From Rickettsiales bacterium (GTDB lineage: Bacteria > Pseudomonadota > Alphaproteobacteria > TMED127), in assembly GCA_002717855.1 (NCBI GenBank), contig PBCD01000027.1:1-17893 (forward strand): a stretch of DNA of 17,893 nucleotides, read 5' to 3'. The translations under genes were made by a program, and so were the position numbers. Shown here in pieces: positions 1-6,823 of this stretch. Below the pieces are notes generated by a model, which saw only the letters and a program-made list of their open reading frames with translations, was not told the origin of the DNA and did no database searches. Every line of letters begins with the position of its first letter. Position 1 is the stretch's first letter.

Positions 1-40
1 ACTGCAAAGAAAACAAATAAAATGTTTTTTGTAAAATCTA

Positions 41-946
41 ATGGGTAATAAAATTGTTGTTCTTATACCTTCTTTAAACGAAGAGAGAACAATTTCAAAG
101 GTTATAAATAAATTCAAGAAAAAAATTCCTTCAGCGGAGATTCATGTTTTCGATAATAATTCAGACGATAACACAAAACTTAAAGCAAAAAAATCAGGTG
201 CTTTAGTTCATGATGTTCAGTACAAAGGTAAGGGTAATGTAGTGAGAAGAATGTTTGCTGATGTCGAAGGTGATATTTTTATTATGGTTGATGCAGACGA
301 TACCTACGATATAAGTGCATTGGACAATATGTTAAAAGTTTTTAATGAAAAAAAATTGGATATGTTAGTTGGTAAAAGAGTTTACAAGGATAAAAATGCT
401 TACAGATTTGGACATATTTTTGGTAACAAGTTATTTTCAAAGTTAGTTAAACTGATTTTTGGAAATCAGATCAATGATTTATTTTCTGGCTTTCGTATTT
501 TCTCGAAGAGATTTGTAAAGTCTTTTTCAGGTAATTCCAAAGGTTTTGAAATAGAAACAGAATTAACCGTACATGCACTTGAACAAAGACTTCCCGTTAC
601 AGAAATAGAATGTAATTATAAAGCTAGGCCTCCAGGATCATTCAGCAAATTAAGTACATTTTCAGATGGCTTCAAGATTTTACATGTAATTCTTGTTTTA
701 ATAAAAGATGAAAGACCATTATTTTTTTTCTCAATTTTAGCAATATTTTTCTTTACTTTTTCTTTAACAGTTGGATTACCAGTCATATTTGATTTCTTTG
801 AAACTGGATTAGTTGAAAAACTACCATCTGCAGTACTTGCTTCTATTAATATGGTTATAGGTTTTATCAGTTTTTTTTCAGGGCTAATTTTAGACGTTGT
901 CAAAAAATCCAGACAAGAAAATAAACGTTTGAATTATTTAAAATAA
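41..946 (+). CDS. Family 2 glycosyltransferase with C-terminal membrane anchor
   Basis: Probably transfers a sugar from a nucleotide sugar to a lipid carrier such as undecaprenyl phosphate, or to a surface glycan, at the cytoplasmic face of the inner membrane. The N-terminus has the GT-A start (VVLIPSLNEE, residues 6-15), then DNNSDDNT (38-45) for nucleotide binding and the metal-binding VDADD (83-87). DLFSGFRIFSKR (146-157) and the acceptor-side FEIETELTVHA (169-179) follow, as in DPM1/GtrB/ArnC-like enzymes. Two hydrophobic segments at about 227-250 and 263-285 form a membrane anchor. The 301 residues suit this subfamily and the gene looks complete. All three frames read through from the window edge into short tails that end at 20, 34 or 48, so the upstream gene cannot be identified. 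It converges on the small helix-turn-helix gene with only 2 bp between stop codons. Family is confident; substrate is unknown. Confidence 0.88.
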   Translation: MGNKIVVLIPSLNEERTISKVINKFKKKIPSAEIHVFDNNSDDNTKLKAKKSGALVHDVQYKGKGNVVRRMFADVEGDIFIMVDADDTYDISALDNMLKVFNEKKLDMLVGKRVYKDKNAYRFGHIFGNKLFSKLVKLIFGNQINDLFSGFRIFSKRFVKSFSGNSKGFEIETELTVHALEQRLPVTEIECNYKARPPGSFSKLSTFSDGFKILHVILVLIKDERPLFFFSILAIFFFTFSLTVGLPVIFDFFETGLVEKLPSAVLASINMVIGFISFFSGLILDVVKKSRQENKRLNYLK

Positions 947-948
947 AT

Positions 949-1206
949 TTACTTAATTGGAATTTTTATTTTTTTTAAACCTGTACTTTTTTTCTTAACG
1001 ATATCTTTGTTACTGTCATGTAATATCCAAATCATTTGCATTGCGAGCGCATGAACTTTTTTTGCTTCTGTATCACCCGATAAAAATCTTAAAAACTGTC
1101 TTTTACTAATTCCTAATGCTACAGATGCTTCATGTATTGTAAAATTAATTTGTGTCATCCAATATTTAATTTCTTCTGGTTCTGGTTTATTTATATTTTG
1201 AAACAT
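949..1206 (-). CDS. Small helix-turn-helix protein, unknown function
   Basis: An 85-residue protein. The central stretch FTIHEASVALGISKRQFLRF (22-41) reads as a helix-turn-helix of the Cro/XRE type, with the usual A-x-x-L-G-I-S turn, followed by SGDTEAKKVHALAMQMIW as a further helix and a lysine-rich tail. I chose the ATG at 1206. A longer reading from a TTG at 1248 would overlap the upstream symporter by 38 bp and adds no conserved-looking residues. The ATG start lies 4 bp after the symporter stop, consistent with co-transcription, but there is no Shine-Dalgarno sequence. It is the last gene of the aldehyde dehydrogenase/DUF485/symporter run, so it could be a local regulator or a DNA-binding protein of unrelated role. 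I do not recognise a named family; the DNA-binding role is inferred from the motif only. Confidence 0.6.
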   Translation of the reverse strand: MFQNINKPEPEEIKYWMTQINFTIHEASVALGISKRQFLRFLSGDTEAKKVHALAMQMIWILHDSNKDIVKKKSTGLKKIKIPIK

Positions 1207-1210
1207 TAAA

Positions 1211-2752
1211 TTAGTTATTGATGTATGATTTAATAAATTGTTTCGCAAAAAGTTTCTTTCTTTTATTCAATTTTTCAGATTTATCTAACTTAGAAATTAA
1301 AATTATAAAGAAAAATGCTGTTGTGACTGAAAATAACGCAGGATACTTATATGGGAAAATAGCATCTTCATTTCCCAGAATATCAATCCATACGATGGGA
1401 CCAAGAATTACTAATAATATTGCAACTAAAAGTCCTATAAAACCACCAATGAACGCACCTTTAGTTGTAAGCCCCTCCCAAGTAATTGTTAGGATAAGAA
1501 TTGGAAAATTTACGCTGGCCGCTACAGCAAAAGCTAATCCTACCATGAATGCTACATTCTGGCCTTCAAAAAAAATTCCTAAAAGAATAGCTGCAACTCC
1601 GAGTATAATGGTAGAGACCTTGGAAACTAGTATTTCCTGTTCTTCTTTTACTTTTCCGTTATTTAAGACATAAACATATAAATCGTGGCCTATAGCGGAA
1701 GCTCCTGCTAAAGTTAATCCAGAAACTACTGCCAAAATAGTCGCAAACGCAACAGCTGAGATAAACCCCAAAAACATATCACCACCAATAGCATGGGATA
1801 AATGAATGGCTGCCATATTATTTGATCCAATTAAATTACCAGAACTATCTATATAATTCTCATTACCAGTCAACAATATGATTGCTCCAAAACCTATAAT
1901 AAATGTTAAAATATAAAAGTAACCTATAAATCCTGTTGCATATGCTGCAGATATTCTGGCACTTTTAGCGTTTGGAACTGTAAAAAAGCGCATAAGAATA
2001 TGTGGTAGTCCAGCTGTACCGAAAATTAAAGCTACTCCTAATGAAATTGCAGAAACTGGATCCGAAATTAATTGGCCAGGAAATAAAATATTGATTCCAC
2101 TAGGATGAATTTCTGAAGCTGTAGAGAAAATATTATTCAAACTAAATTTAAAATCCTTGAGAATGAAAAAAGCTAAAATACTAGCCCCTAACAAAAGTAA
2201 AATTGCCTTAATAATTTGAACCCAAGTTGTAGCAATCATACCACCAAAACTTACGTATAAAATCATTAAAATACCTACTACCCATACGGCATAGCCATAT
2301 GGAAGTCCAAATAAAGTTTGTATTAGTCCTCCTGCACCTACCATTTGGGCAATTAAATATAATAAAACAGTTGTAAGAGTTCCAAATACAGCAATAATTC
2401 GAGTTTTCTTTGGTTCTAATCTAATTGATGTAGCATCAGCAAATGTATATTTACCTAAATTTTTTAATTTTTCAGCAAGAATAAATAAAATTATTGGCCA
2501 GCCAACCAGAAACCCAATTGAATATATTAATCCATCAAAGCCTGAATAGAAAACTAATCCAGAAATACCTAAAAAAGATGCAGCCGACATATAATCACCA
2601 GCAATTGCCAGTCCATTTTGAAAGCCTGATATTTTTCCGCCTGCTGCATAAAAGCTATCTTTACTTTTAACTTTTTTTGATGCAAAAAAAGTTATTACTA
2701 GCGTTACAAAAACAAATAGTAAAAAAACTAATGAAGCGTAAAAATTACTCAT
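1211..2752 (-). CDS. actP: ActP-like solute:sodium symporter
   Basis: Inner-membrane symporter of the SSS family (LeuT fold), 513 residues and strongly hydrophobic throughout, with about 13 likely transmembrane segments. The ActP-type signature appears near the N-terminus: [20 protein letters not shown] (33-52) followed by [13 protein letters not shown] (53-65). Further on are [25 protein letters not shown] and [17 protein letters not shown], all typical of cation/acetate symporters. Family members bring acetate, glyoxylate, pyruvate or related short carboxylates in with Na+ or H+. The start overlaps the DUF485 stop by 4 bp (2749-2752), the conserved yjcH-actP arrangement, which strengthens the assignment. 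E. coli ActP is slightly longer (about 549 residues), with the difference apparently in loops. In E. coli the pair follows acs; here it follows an aldehyde dehydrogenase instead. Substrate is inferred, since related SSS proteins with DUF485 partners carry other monocarboxylates. Confidence 0.85.
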   Translation of the reverse strand: MSNFYASLVFLLFVFVTLVITFFASKKVKSKDSFYAAGGKISGFQNGLAIAGDYMSAASFLGISGLVFYSGFDGLIYSIGFLVGWPIILFILAEKLKNLGKYTFADATSIRLEPKKTRIIAVFGTLTTVLLYLIAQMVGAGGLIQTLFGLPYGYAVWVVGILMILYVSFGGMIATTWVQIIKAILLLLGASILAFFILKDFKFSLNNIFSTASEIHPSGINILFPGQLISDPVSAISLGVALIFGTAGLPHILMRFFTVPNAKSARISAAYATGFIGYFYILTFIIGFGAIILLTGNENYIDSSGNLIGSNNMAAIHLSHAIGGDMFLGFISAVAFATILAVVSGLTLAGASAIGHDLYVYVLNNGKVKEEQEILVSKVSTIILGVAAILLGIFFEGQNVAFMVGLAFAVAASVNFPILILTITWEGLTTKGAFIGGFIGLLVAILLVILGPIVWIDILGNEDAIFPYKYPALFSVTTAFFFIILISKLDKSEKLNKRKKLFAKQFIKSYINN

Positions 2753-3033
2753 TTAATTTTTTCTCTAATTTTATCAAGAATTTTATTAGCTAGAAGAACG
2801 TAAATAGTTGTTAAAATTATTGAAAAAATAATTATTGAAACACCATAGACAATTCCAATTGTAAATTTTGAGTCATTTAGAAAAAAAGAAAAGATATTGG
2901 GCTTAAAACCAATTATAATAATGAACATGAAGTATATCGATAAAATAATAAATGCAAATGAATAGCTCAAAATGTTTTGTTTTTTTACTAATTCACTAAA
3001 TTCTTTATTATCAAAATTAATCTTTTTTTCCAT
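2749..3033 (-). CDS. DUF485 small membrane protein (YjcH family)
   Basis: A 94-residue protein with two strong hydrophobic segments (about 22-44 and 60-86), flanked by charged ends. Its N-terminus [20 protein letters not shown] matches the DUF485 pattern of a short amphipathic helix leading into the first membrane span. Members are nearly always encoded directly before an ActP-type SSS symporter with a 4-bp ATGA overlap, exactly as here, and are presumed to be an accessory subunit or stabiliser of the transporter; the molecular role is not settled. Its translation start lies only 6 nt beyond a perfect 12-bp hairpin in the leader, and no Shine-Dalgarno sequence is visible, so expression may be affected by that structure. 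Identification rests on size, topology and context. Confidence 0.8.
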   Translation of the reverse strand: MEKKINFDNKEFSELVKKQNILSYSFAFIILSIYFMFIIIIGFKPNIFSFFLNDSKFTIGIVYGVSIIIFSIILTTIYVLLANKILDKIREKIK

Positions 3034-3039
3034 CAGTGT

Positions 3040-3067
3040 AAAAGCCAGATCTTAAGATCTGGCTTTT
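3040..3067 (-). terminator. Perfect 12-bp hairpin between aldehyde dehydrogenase and DUF485
   Basis: The arms AAAAGCCAGATC (3040-3051) and GATCTGGCTTTT (3056-3067) pair perfectly around a TTAA loop. On the - strand the hairpin follows the aldehyde dehydrogenase stop by 17 nt. It is then followed by only ACACTG before the DUF485 ATG. Its U-run is just four bases, all of them in the stem, so it would be a weak intrinsic terminator. On the + strand it is followed by TTTTTGTTT, a better tail, but nothing known is transcribed in that direction. It may be an attenuating terminator, an mRNA-stability hairpin or a translational block. Confidence 0.7.
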
Positions 3068-3084
3068 TGTTTGCAATAAAATAA

Positions 3085-4602
3085 TTATAAATTAACTGTA
3101 ACTGCCTTTAATTCAGTGTAGGCATGAAGTACTTCGTGACCCATTTCTCTTCCCCAACCAGATTCTTTATATCCACCGAAAGGAAGTGAAGCATCAAAAA
3201 TGTTGTGACAGTTAATCCATACAGTTCCAGCTCTTATCTTTCCTGCTAGCTTATGTGCTGTACTAATATCCTTACTCCAAACACTAGCGGCTAGACCATA
3301 ATTAGTATTGTTTGCTGCTTCAGCTATTTTATCTAAATCTTGATCAGAAAATGGCTGTGCACATAATACTGGTCCGAATATTTCTTCCTTTACAATTGAC
3401 ATGTCTGTGTTTGTTTTTGCAAACACCGTCGGATGAACAAAGTGACCACCTTCAGAATTATCATATTTTCCACCAGCAAGTATTTCACCACCGTCAGATT
3501 TTCCAGATTCTATATACCCAGATACTTTTTGGAACTGTTCATCTGATACTAAAGGCCCCATCTCAGTTGAAGCATCCATTCCGGGACCAACTTTTATATT
3601 AGCGGCAATTTTTGATATTCCTTCAGCTACTTTGTCAAATATTTTTTCATGCGCCATTAATCTTGATCCGGCACAACAACATTGACCATGATTAAAAAAG
3701 ATTGCACTAGCTGCACCTGCAATGGCTGCATCAACATCAGCATCAGGAAAAATTATTGTAGGTGATTTACCGCCTAATTCTAAGGAAACTTTTTTTAAGT
3801 TTCCAGCAGCTGCTTGTGTAATAAGCTTTCCAACTTCTGTTGATCCTGTAAATGCAACCTTATCTACATGGGGATGAGCCGCTAAAGGTGCACCTGCTTC
3901 TTCACCCAAACCAGTCACAACATTCAAAATACCTTCCGGTAAGATTCCTGCATCATTAATTATTTCTGTAAGTCTTAAAGCAGATAATGGAGTTTGTTCA
4001 GCAGGTTTTAAAATAATTGTACAACCGGCAGTAAGTGCAACAGAAAGTTTCCAAGCAGCCATAAGTAGTGGAAAATTCCATGGAATTATTTGACCAACTA
4101 CTCCTACTGGTTCTCTTAGTGTATAACTATGATATTGAGCTCCAGGTGTGTATGGTACTGATATTGGAATTGTTTCACCTTCAATTTTTGTTGCCCATCC
4201 AGCCATATATCTAAAAATATCTGATGATAATGCTACGTCTGCCGCACCAGCAATTGCAACTGGTTTGCCATTATCCAAAGATTCAAGTTGAGCTAATTCT
4301 TCTGTATGTTCATCAATCAAATCTCCAATCTTCCAAACAATTTTACCTCTTTCATTTGGTGGAATACTACCCCATTTATTGGAATCGAATGCATTCCTGG
4401 CGGCTACCACTGCTAAGTTAATATCTTCCTCTGCTCCAGCAGAGCAAGTTGCAATTTTTTTACCAGTTGCTGGATCCTCTACATCAAAGGTTTTACCTGA
4501 CTTTGAATCTACCCAGTTACCGTTTATGTATAATTTTTTAGTTTGTGATAAAAATTTTGCTACATTGTCATTCACACTATAATTTAGTATCGATGCGTCC
4601 AT
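3085..4602 (-). CDS. NAD(P)-dependent aldehyde dehydrogenase (ALDH1/2-like)
   Basis: Oxidises an aldehyde to its carboxylic acid in the cytoplasm. The protein is a full ALDH fold. The NAD site is marked by GQIIPWNFPLLMAAWK, KPAEQTPLSAL and FTGSTEVGK. The general-base glutamate lies in SLELGGKSP and the nucleophile cysteine in FFNHGQCCCAGSRL, with three consecutive cysteines as in ALDH1/2. EEIFGPVL and the C-terminal PFGGYKESGWGREMG complete the pattern. I place the start at the ATG at 4602 (505 residues) because GGAGG lies 5 nt before it; an ATG at 4632 would add ten residues without a ribosome site. It has its own candidate promoter and is followed by a hairpin and a DUF485/ActP pair. This suggests an aldehyde whose acid product is handled by the symporter, for example acetaldehyde to acetate. 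The true substrate cannot be read from the sequence; betaine-aldehyde and other substrates remain possible. Confidence 0.9.
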   Translation of the reverse strand: MDASILNYSVNDNVAKFLSQTKKLYINGNWVDSKSGKTFDVEDPATGKKIATCSAGAEEDINLAVVAARNAFDSNKWGSIPPNERGKIVWKIGDLIDEHTEELAQLESLDNGKPVAIAGAADVALSSDIFRYMAGWATKIEGETIPISVPYTPGAQYHSYTLREPVGVVGQIIPWNFPLLMAAWKLSVALTAGCTIILKPAEQTPLSALRLTEIINDAGILPEGILNVVTGLGEEAGAPLAAHPHVDKVAFTGSTEVGKLITQAAAGNLKKVSLELGGKSPTIIFPDADVDAAIAGAASAIFFNHGQCCCAGSRLMAHEKIFDKVAEGISKIAANIKVGPGMDASTEMGPLVSDEQFQKVSGYIESGKSDGGEILAGGKYDNSEGGHFVHPTVFAKTNTDMSIVKEEIFGPVLCAQPFSDQDLDKIAEAANNTNYGLAASVWSKDISTAHKLAGKIRAGTVWINCHNIFDASLPFGGYKESGWGREMGHEVLHAYTELKAVTVNL

Positions 4603-4607
4603 TATTT

Positions 4608-4612
4608 CCTCC
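4608..4612 (-). promoter_or_regulatory. Strong ribosome binding site of the aldehyde dehydrogenase
   Basis: GGAGG on the - strand, 5 nt before the ATG at 4602. It is the clearest Shine-Dalgarno sequence in the window and decides the start in favour of 4602 over the upstream in-frame ATG at 4632, which it would otherwise lie behind. Most other genes here have weak sites or none, so this gene is probably translated at a high level. Confidence 0.8.
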
Positions 4613-4631
4613 GTTAAATTTAATTTATTCA

Positions 4632-4660
4632 ATAATAACTTTATAAATTGATTAAATCAA
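4632..4660 (-). promoter_or_regulatory. Candidate sigma-70 promoter for the aldehyde dehydrogenase
   Basis: Reading the - strand, TTGATT (4655-4660) and TATTAT (4632-4637) are separated by exactly 17 nt and match the -35 and -10 consensus at 4/6 and 5/6 positions. This would start transcription about 20 nt before the GGAGG ribosome site. The -35 box is part of a 13-bp palindrome TTGATTAAATCAA (+ strand, 4648-4660), which could be an operator. In such AT-rich DNA promoter-like sequences arise by chance, so this is only a candidate. The 82-bp gap to the upstream hydrolase gene supports a separate transcription unit. Confidence 0.4.
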
Positions 4661-4684
4661 ATATTAACTATTATTAGATTTATG

Positions 4685-5614
4685 TTACTCCCATTCAAGT
4701 TCTGAATATGCTTTTGTTATATTGGATTGGTGATATTCCTTATAGAGTTTCCAATTTTCCAGGTTATCTTTTGCAATATTTTCTTGAGCGGATTCTATAT
4801 TTTTTCCATCTAAATGATATTGTCTTACTTCATTTATTATTCGTTCAAAATAAGAAAACATTGGTTTGAGTGCTACTTCTTTTCTTCTAACTCTTCCATG
4901 CCCAGGAACTATTTGCTTGATTTTTATTTTTTGTATTTCTTCTAAGTTTTTTTTCCACCCTATAATACTTGCTCTTATTGATGGAGTTCTTCCAACAAAT
5001 ATATTTTCTGTCCATAATGTTAAAGTCCTACTATCAAAAATAGTTAAATCTGAATCTGTATGACCACTGTTCCATGCTCTAATTTCTATCTCTCTATTGC
5101 CTAAATTAATTTTAAAGATTTTATTTTTTTTAATTTTGATATCAGGAAAAACAGGCTTAATGTCCAAAATAGATTTATCCTCAATATTAGACGCTTGAAG
5201 AGCTTTATAAAAGTTAAAATTCATATTAATAGATCGTTCTAGATTTTCATGTCCTATAAATGGTATTTGTAGATTCTTAAATATTGAACTTCCTAAGTAA
5301 TGATCAGGATGACCATGAGTAATCACAACATGAGAAATTGGTAGACTAGTTTTTTCCTTTATTTTCTTTAATAGATTTTTTGCTATTTTTTGAGTGCCAC
5401 CAGTATCAATAACTAAAACAGATTTTTCCCCTACAATAAATCCAATATTTGCAATATCTCCCTTATTAGTTTTATTACTGTCTTCTTGAATTCCAAAATG
5501 AACAAATATGTTATCGTCAATTTCACTAATTGAAAACTCTGAAGATTGTAAGTTTTGCGGCTTGAAATACGAAATTAAAACTATAAAACTAAAGCTTAGT
5601 AGGATTTTTAACAT
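4685..5614 (-). CDS. Secreted MBL-fold metallohydrolase, quinoprotein-relay (SoxH-like) type
   Basis: A 309-residue zinc hydrolase with a hydrophobic N-terminal signal (about 1-17), so probably exported to the periplasm. The metallo-beta-lactamase ligands are all present: H100, H102, D104 and H105 in THGHPDHYLG, H185 in NSGHTDSDLTIFD, and H239 in VPGHG. The lead-in GDIANIGFIVGEKSVLVIDTGG (52-73) resembles the SoxH-related 'quinoprotein relay system zinc metallohydrolase' group, found near PQQ-dependent alcohol dehydrogenases; its biochemical substrate is not known. The start overlaps the end of hisI by 26 bp, suggesting translational coupling, and the aldehyde dehydrogenase follows. This is unlikely to be an antibiotic-resistance lactamase. 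The fold is certain; the quinoprotein link is inferred from remembered family features and would need a profile search. Confidence 0.8.
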   Translation of the reverse strand: MLKILLSFSFIVLISYFKPQNLQSSEFSISEIDDNIFVHFGIQEDSNKTNKGDIANIGFIVGEKSVLVIDTGGTQKIAKNLLKKIKEKTSLPISHVVITHGHPDHYLGSSIFKNLQIPFIGHENLERSINMNFNFYKALQASNIEDKSILDIKPVFPDIKIKKNKIFKINLGNREIEIRAWNSGHTDSDLTIFDSRTLTLWTENIFVGRTPSIRASIIGWKKNLEEIQKIKIKQIVPGHGRVRRKEVALKPMFSYFERIINEVRQYHLDGKNIESAQENIAKDNLENWKLYKEYHQSNITKAYSELEWE

Positions 5615-6059
5615 CTTTGTAAACTACTTTTGGATCGAAAGTTTTTTTTTTTTCAATAAATTCTAATTTATTTTTTTTTGTTTGTTGAAAGCAAACCTTT
5701 CTGTAAAAACATGACCTATATCCCACATGACAACTTGCACCATTGCCTGCAAGTTTTACCTTTACTAACAGACAATCCTGGTCATCATCAATCCTCATTT
5801 CAATAACTTTTTGTGTAAAGCCGCTAGTTTTTCCTTTTTGCCATAAACATTTTCTGCTTCTAGACCAATAATGGGCAAATTCAGTTTTCATTGTCTTTTC
5901 AAAAGCTTCCTGATTCATGTAACCATGCATCAAAACTTCATTATCTTTATAATTAGTTGTTATAACAGGTATCAAGCCATCTTCATTAAATTTGGGTTGA
6001 AGCAATCTTCCTTCCTCTACCTCTTCTACACTTACTCGCTTTCCAAAAAATGTTGACAT
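5589..6059 (-). CDS. hisI: Phosphoribosyl-AMP cyclohydrolase
   Basis: Opens the purine ring of phosphoribosyl-AMP, the third step of histidine biosynthesis, in the cytoplasm. Hallmarks run in order: VLMHGYMNQEAF (42-53), HYWSRSRKCLWQKGKTSGF (63-81), the metal-binding aspartates DDDQD (91-95), and the zinc cysteines C110 and C117 in SCHVGYRSCFYR. At 156 residues it is a stand-alone HisI, not fused to HisE, with a lysine-rich C-terminal tail of about 35 residues beyond the core. Part of this tail is encoded by a run of 12 A. It begins 3 bp after the folE stop and its end overlaps the following hydrolase. It lies outside any his operon; pairing of hisI with folE is an arrangement I recall from Alphaproteobacteria, and both enzymes are zinc-dependent cyclohydrolases. 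Confidence 0.95.
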   Translation of the reverse strand: MSTFFGKRVSVEEVEEGRLLQPKFNEDGLIPVITTNYKDNEVLMHGYMNQEAFEKTMKTEFAHYWSRSRKCLWQKGKTSGFTQKVIEMRIDDDQDCLLVKVKLAGNGASCHVGYRSCFYRKVCFQQTKKNKLEFIEKKKTFDPKVVYKDVKNPTKL

Positions 6060-6062
6060 AAA

Positions 6063-6674
6063 CTAATTGTTGATGAAATTTATAAATTTATTTTCTATCT
6101 TTGTATTGTTTTTAAAGCTTCCAAGAAAACAAGTAGTAACAGTGGAGACATCTGGTTTCAATACACCTCTTGTTGTCATACATTGGTGATATGCTTCAAT
6201 GTAAACAGCAACTCCTTTAGGTTTCAATGTTTTATGAATAATCTCTCCAATCTGTTGAGTCATTGTTTCTTGCGTTTGTAGTCTCTTTGCATAAATATCA
6301 ACTACTCTCGCTAATTTTGATATGCCAACGACTCTTTTTACTGGTAAATATGCCAAGTGCACTTTACCAATTATTGGAACCATGTGATGTTCACAATGGG
6401 AATGTAAAGAAATATTCTTTAACATTACAATGTCATTATATCCATTAACCTCATCAAAAGTTTTTTTCAAAACATTTTCTGGAGAGTTGCTATATCCAGC
6501 AAAAAATTCATTATATGCATTTACAACTCTTTTTGGAGTATCTTTTAATCCCTCTCTATTTGGATCATCACCAGCCCATTTGATTAAAGTTTCAACTGCT
6601 TTTTCTGCTTCTTCCCTAGAAATTCCATTTTTATTAGTTATGGGTAGTTTTTTTTTTGGTGTGACAGCATCCAT
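6063..6674 (-). CDS. folE: GTP cyclohydrolase I
   Basis: Converts GTP to dihydroneopterin triphosphate and formate, the first step to tetrahydrofolate and other pterins. The 203-residue protein has [20 protein letters not shown] (42-61), the zinc site in [10 protein letters not shown] (C94, H97) with the third cysteine C165 in [10 protein letters not shown], and the substrate-contact segment [19 protein letters not shown] (115-133). Length and motifs fit bacterial FolE1. AAGGA lies 6 nt before the ATG and fixes the start. It is the first gene of a - strand run with hisI and the MBL hydrolase, and divergent from fhcA. If this organism makes tetrahydromethanopterin for FhcA, the same enzyme might feed that cofactor, but this is only inference. 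Confidence 0.96.
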   Translation of the reverse strand: MDAVTPKKKLPITNKNGISREEAEKAVETLIKWAGDDPNREGLKDTPKRVVNAYNEFFAGYSNSPENVLKKTFDEVNGYNDIVMLKNISLHSHCEHHMVPIIGKVHLAYLPVKRVVGISKLARVVDIYAKRLQTQETMTQQIGEIIHKTLKPKGVAVYIEAYHQCMTTRGVLKPDVSTVTTCFLGSFKNNTKIENKFINFINN

Positions 6675-6823
6675 TTGGAATCCTTTTTTTTAGGTTTTTT
6701 ATTATTGTAATATTGTTATAATATGTAAATTGTAATTTAAAAAAAATATTAAAGATTTTTTTAAGTGTTAATACTCCTAGCAAATAATATTACTATTAAT
6801 GTTATAACAAATCTTGGCTTATT
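6675..6823. promoter_or_regulatory. Divergent promoter region between folE and fhcA
   Basis: This 149-bp gap, the longest non-coding stretch here, must hold the promoters of both folE (-) and fhcA (+). It contains AAGGA (6681-6685, - strand) as the folE ribosome site. On the + strand TATAAT (6717-6722) is a perfect -10 hexamer, but no good -35 lies at the right distance. TATAAC (6803-6808) is another weak candidate near fhcA. The 9-mer TTGTTATAA (6713-6721) recurs inverted as TTATAACAA (6802-6810). fhcA has no recognisable Shine-Dalgarno sequence. No riboswitch-like structure is evident to me. Confidence 0.5.

Noticed and set aside
1..48. Possible tail of an upstream gene, or a tiny ATG ORF at 22-48, before the glycosyltransferase
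   Set aside because: All three frames are open from the edge and stop at 20, 34 and 48, so none can be preferred; too short to support a call.
949..1248. Longer start (TTG at 1248) for the helix-turn-helix gene
   Set aside because: It overlaps the symporter by 38 bp, has no ribosome site, and an ATG at 1206 gives a compact protein with normal spacing.
1218..1673. 151-codon + strand reading frame opposite the symporter
   Set aside because: Entirely antisense to a clear ActP-like gene; its composition reflects the complement of hydrophobic codons.
4648..4660. FNR/ANR binding site before the aldehyde dehydrogenase
   Set aside because: The half-sites match but the spacer is 3 nt instead of 4, so I kept it only as an unassigned palindrome.
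4685..5614. Beta-lactamase / antibiotic resistance function
   Set aside because: The MBL fold is shared by many hydrolases; the GDIANIGFIVG lead-in and context point to the quinoprotein-relay group rather than class B lactamases.
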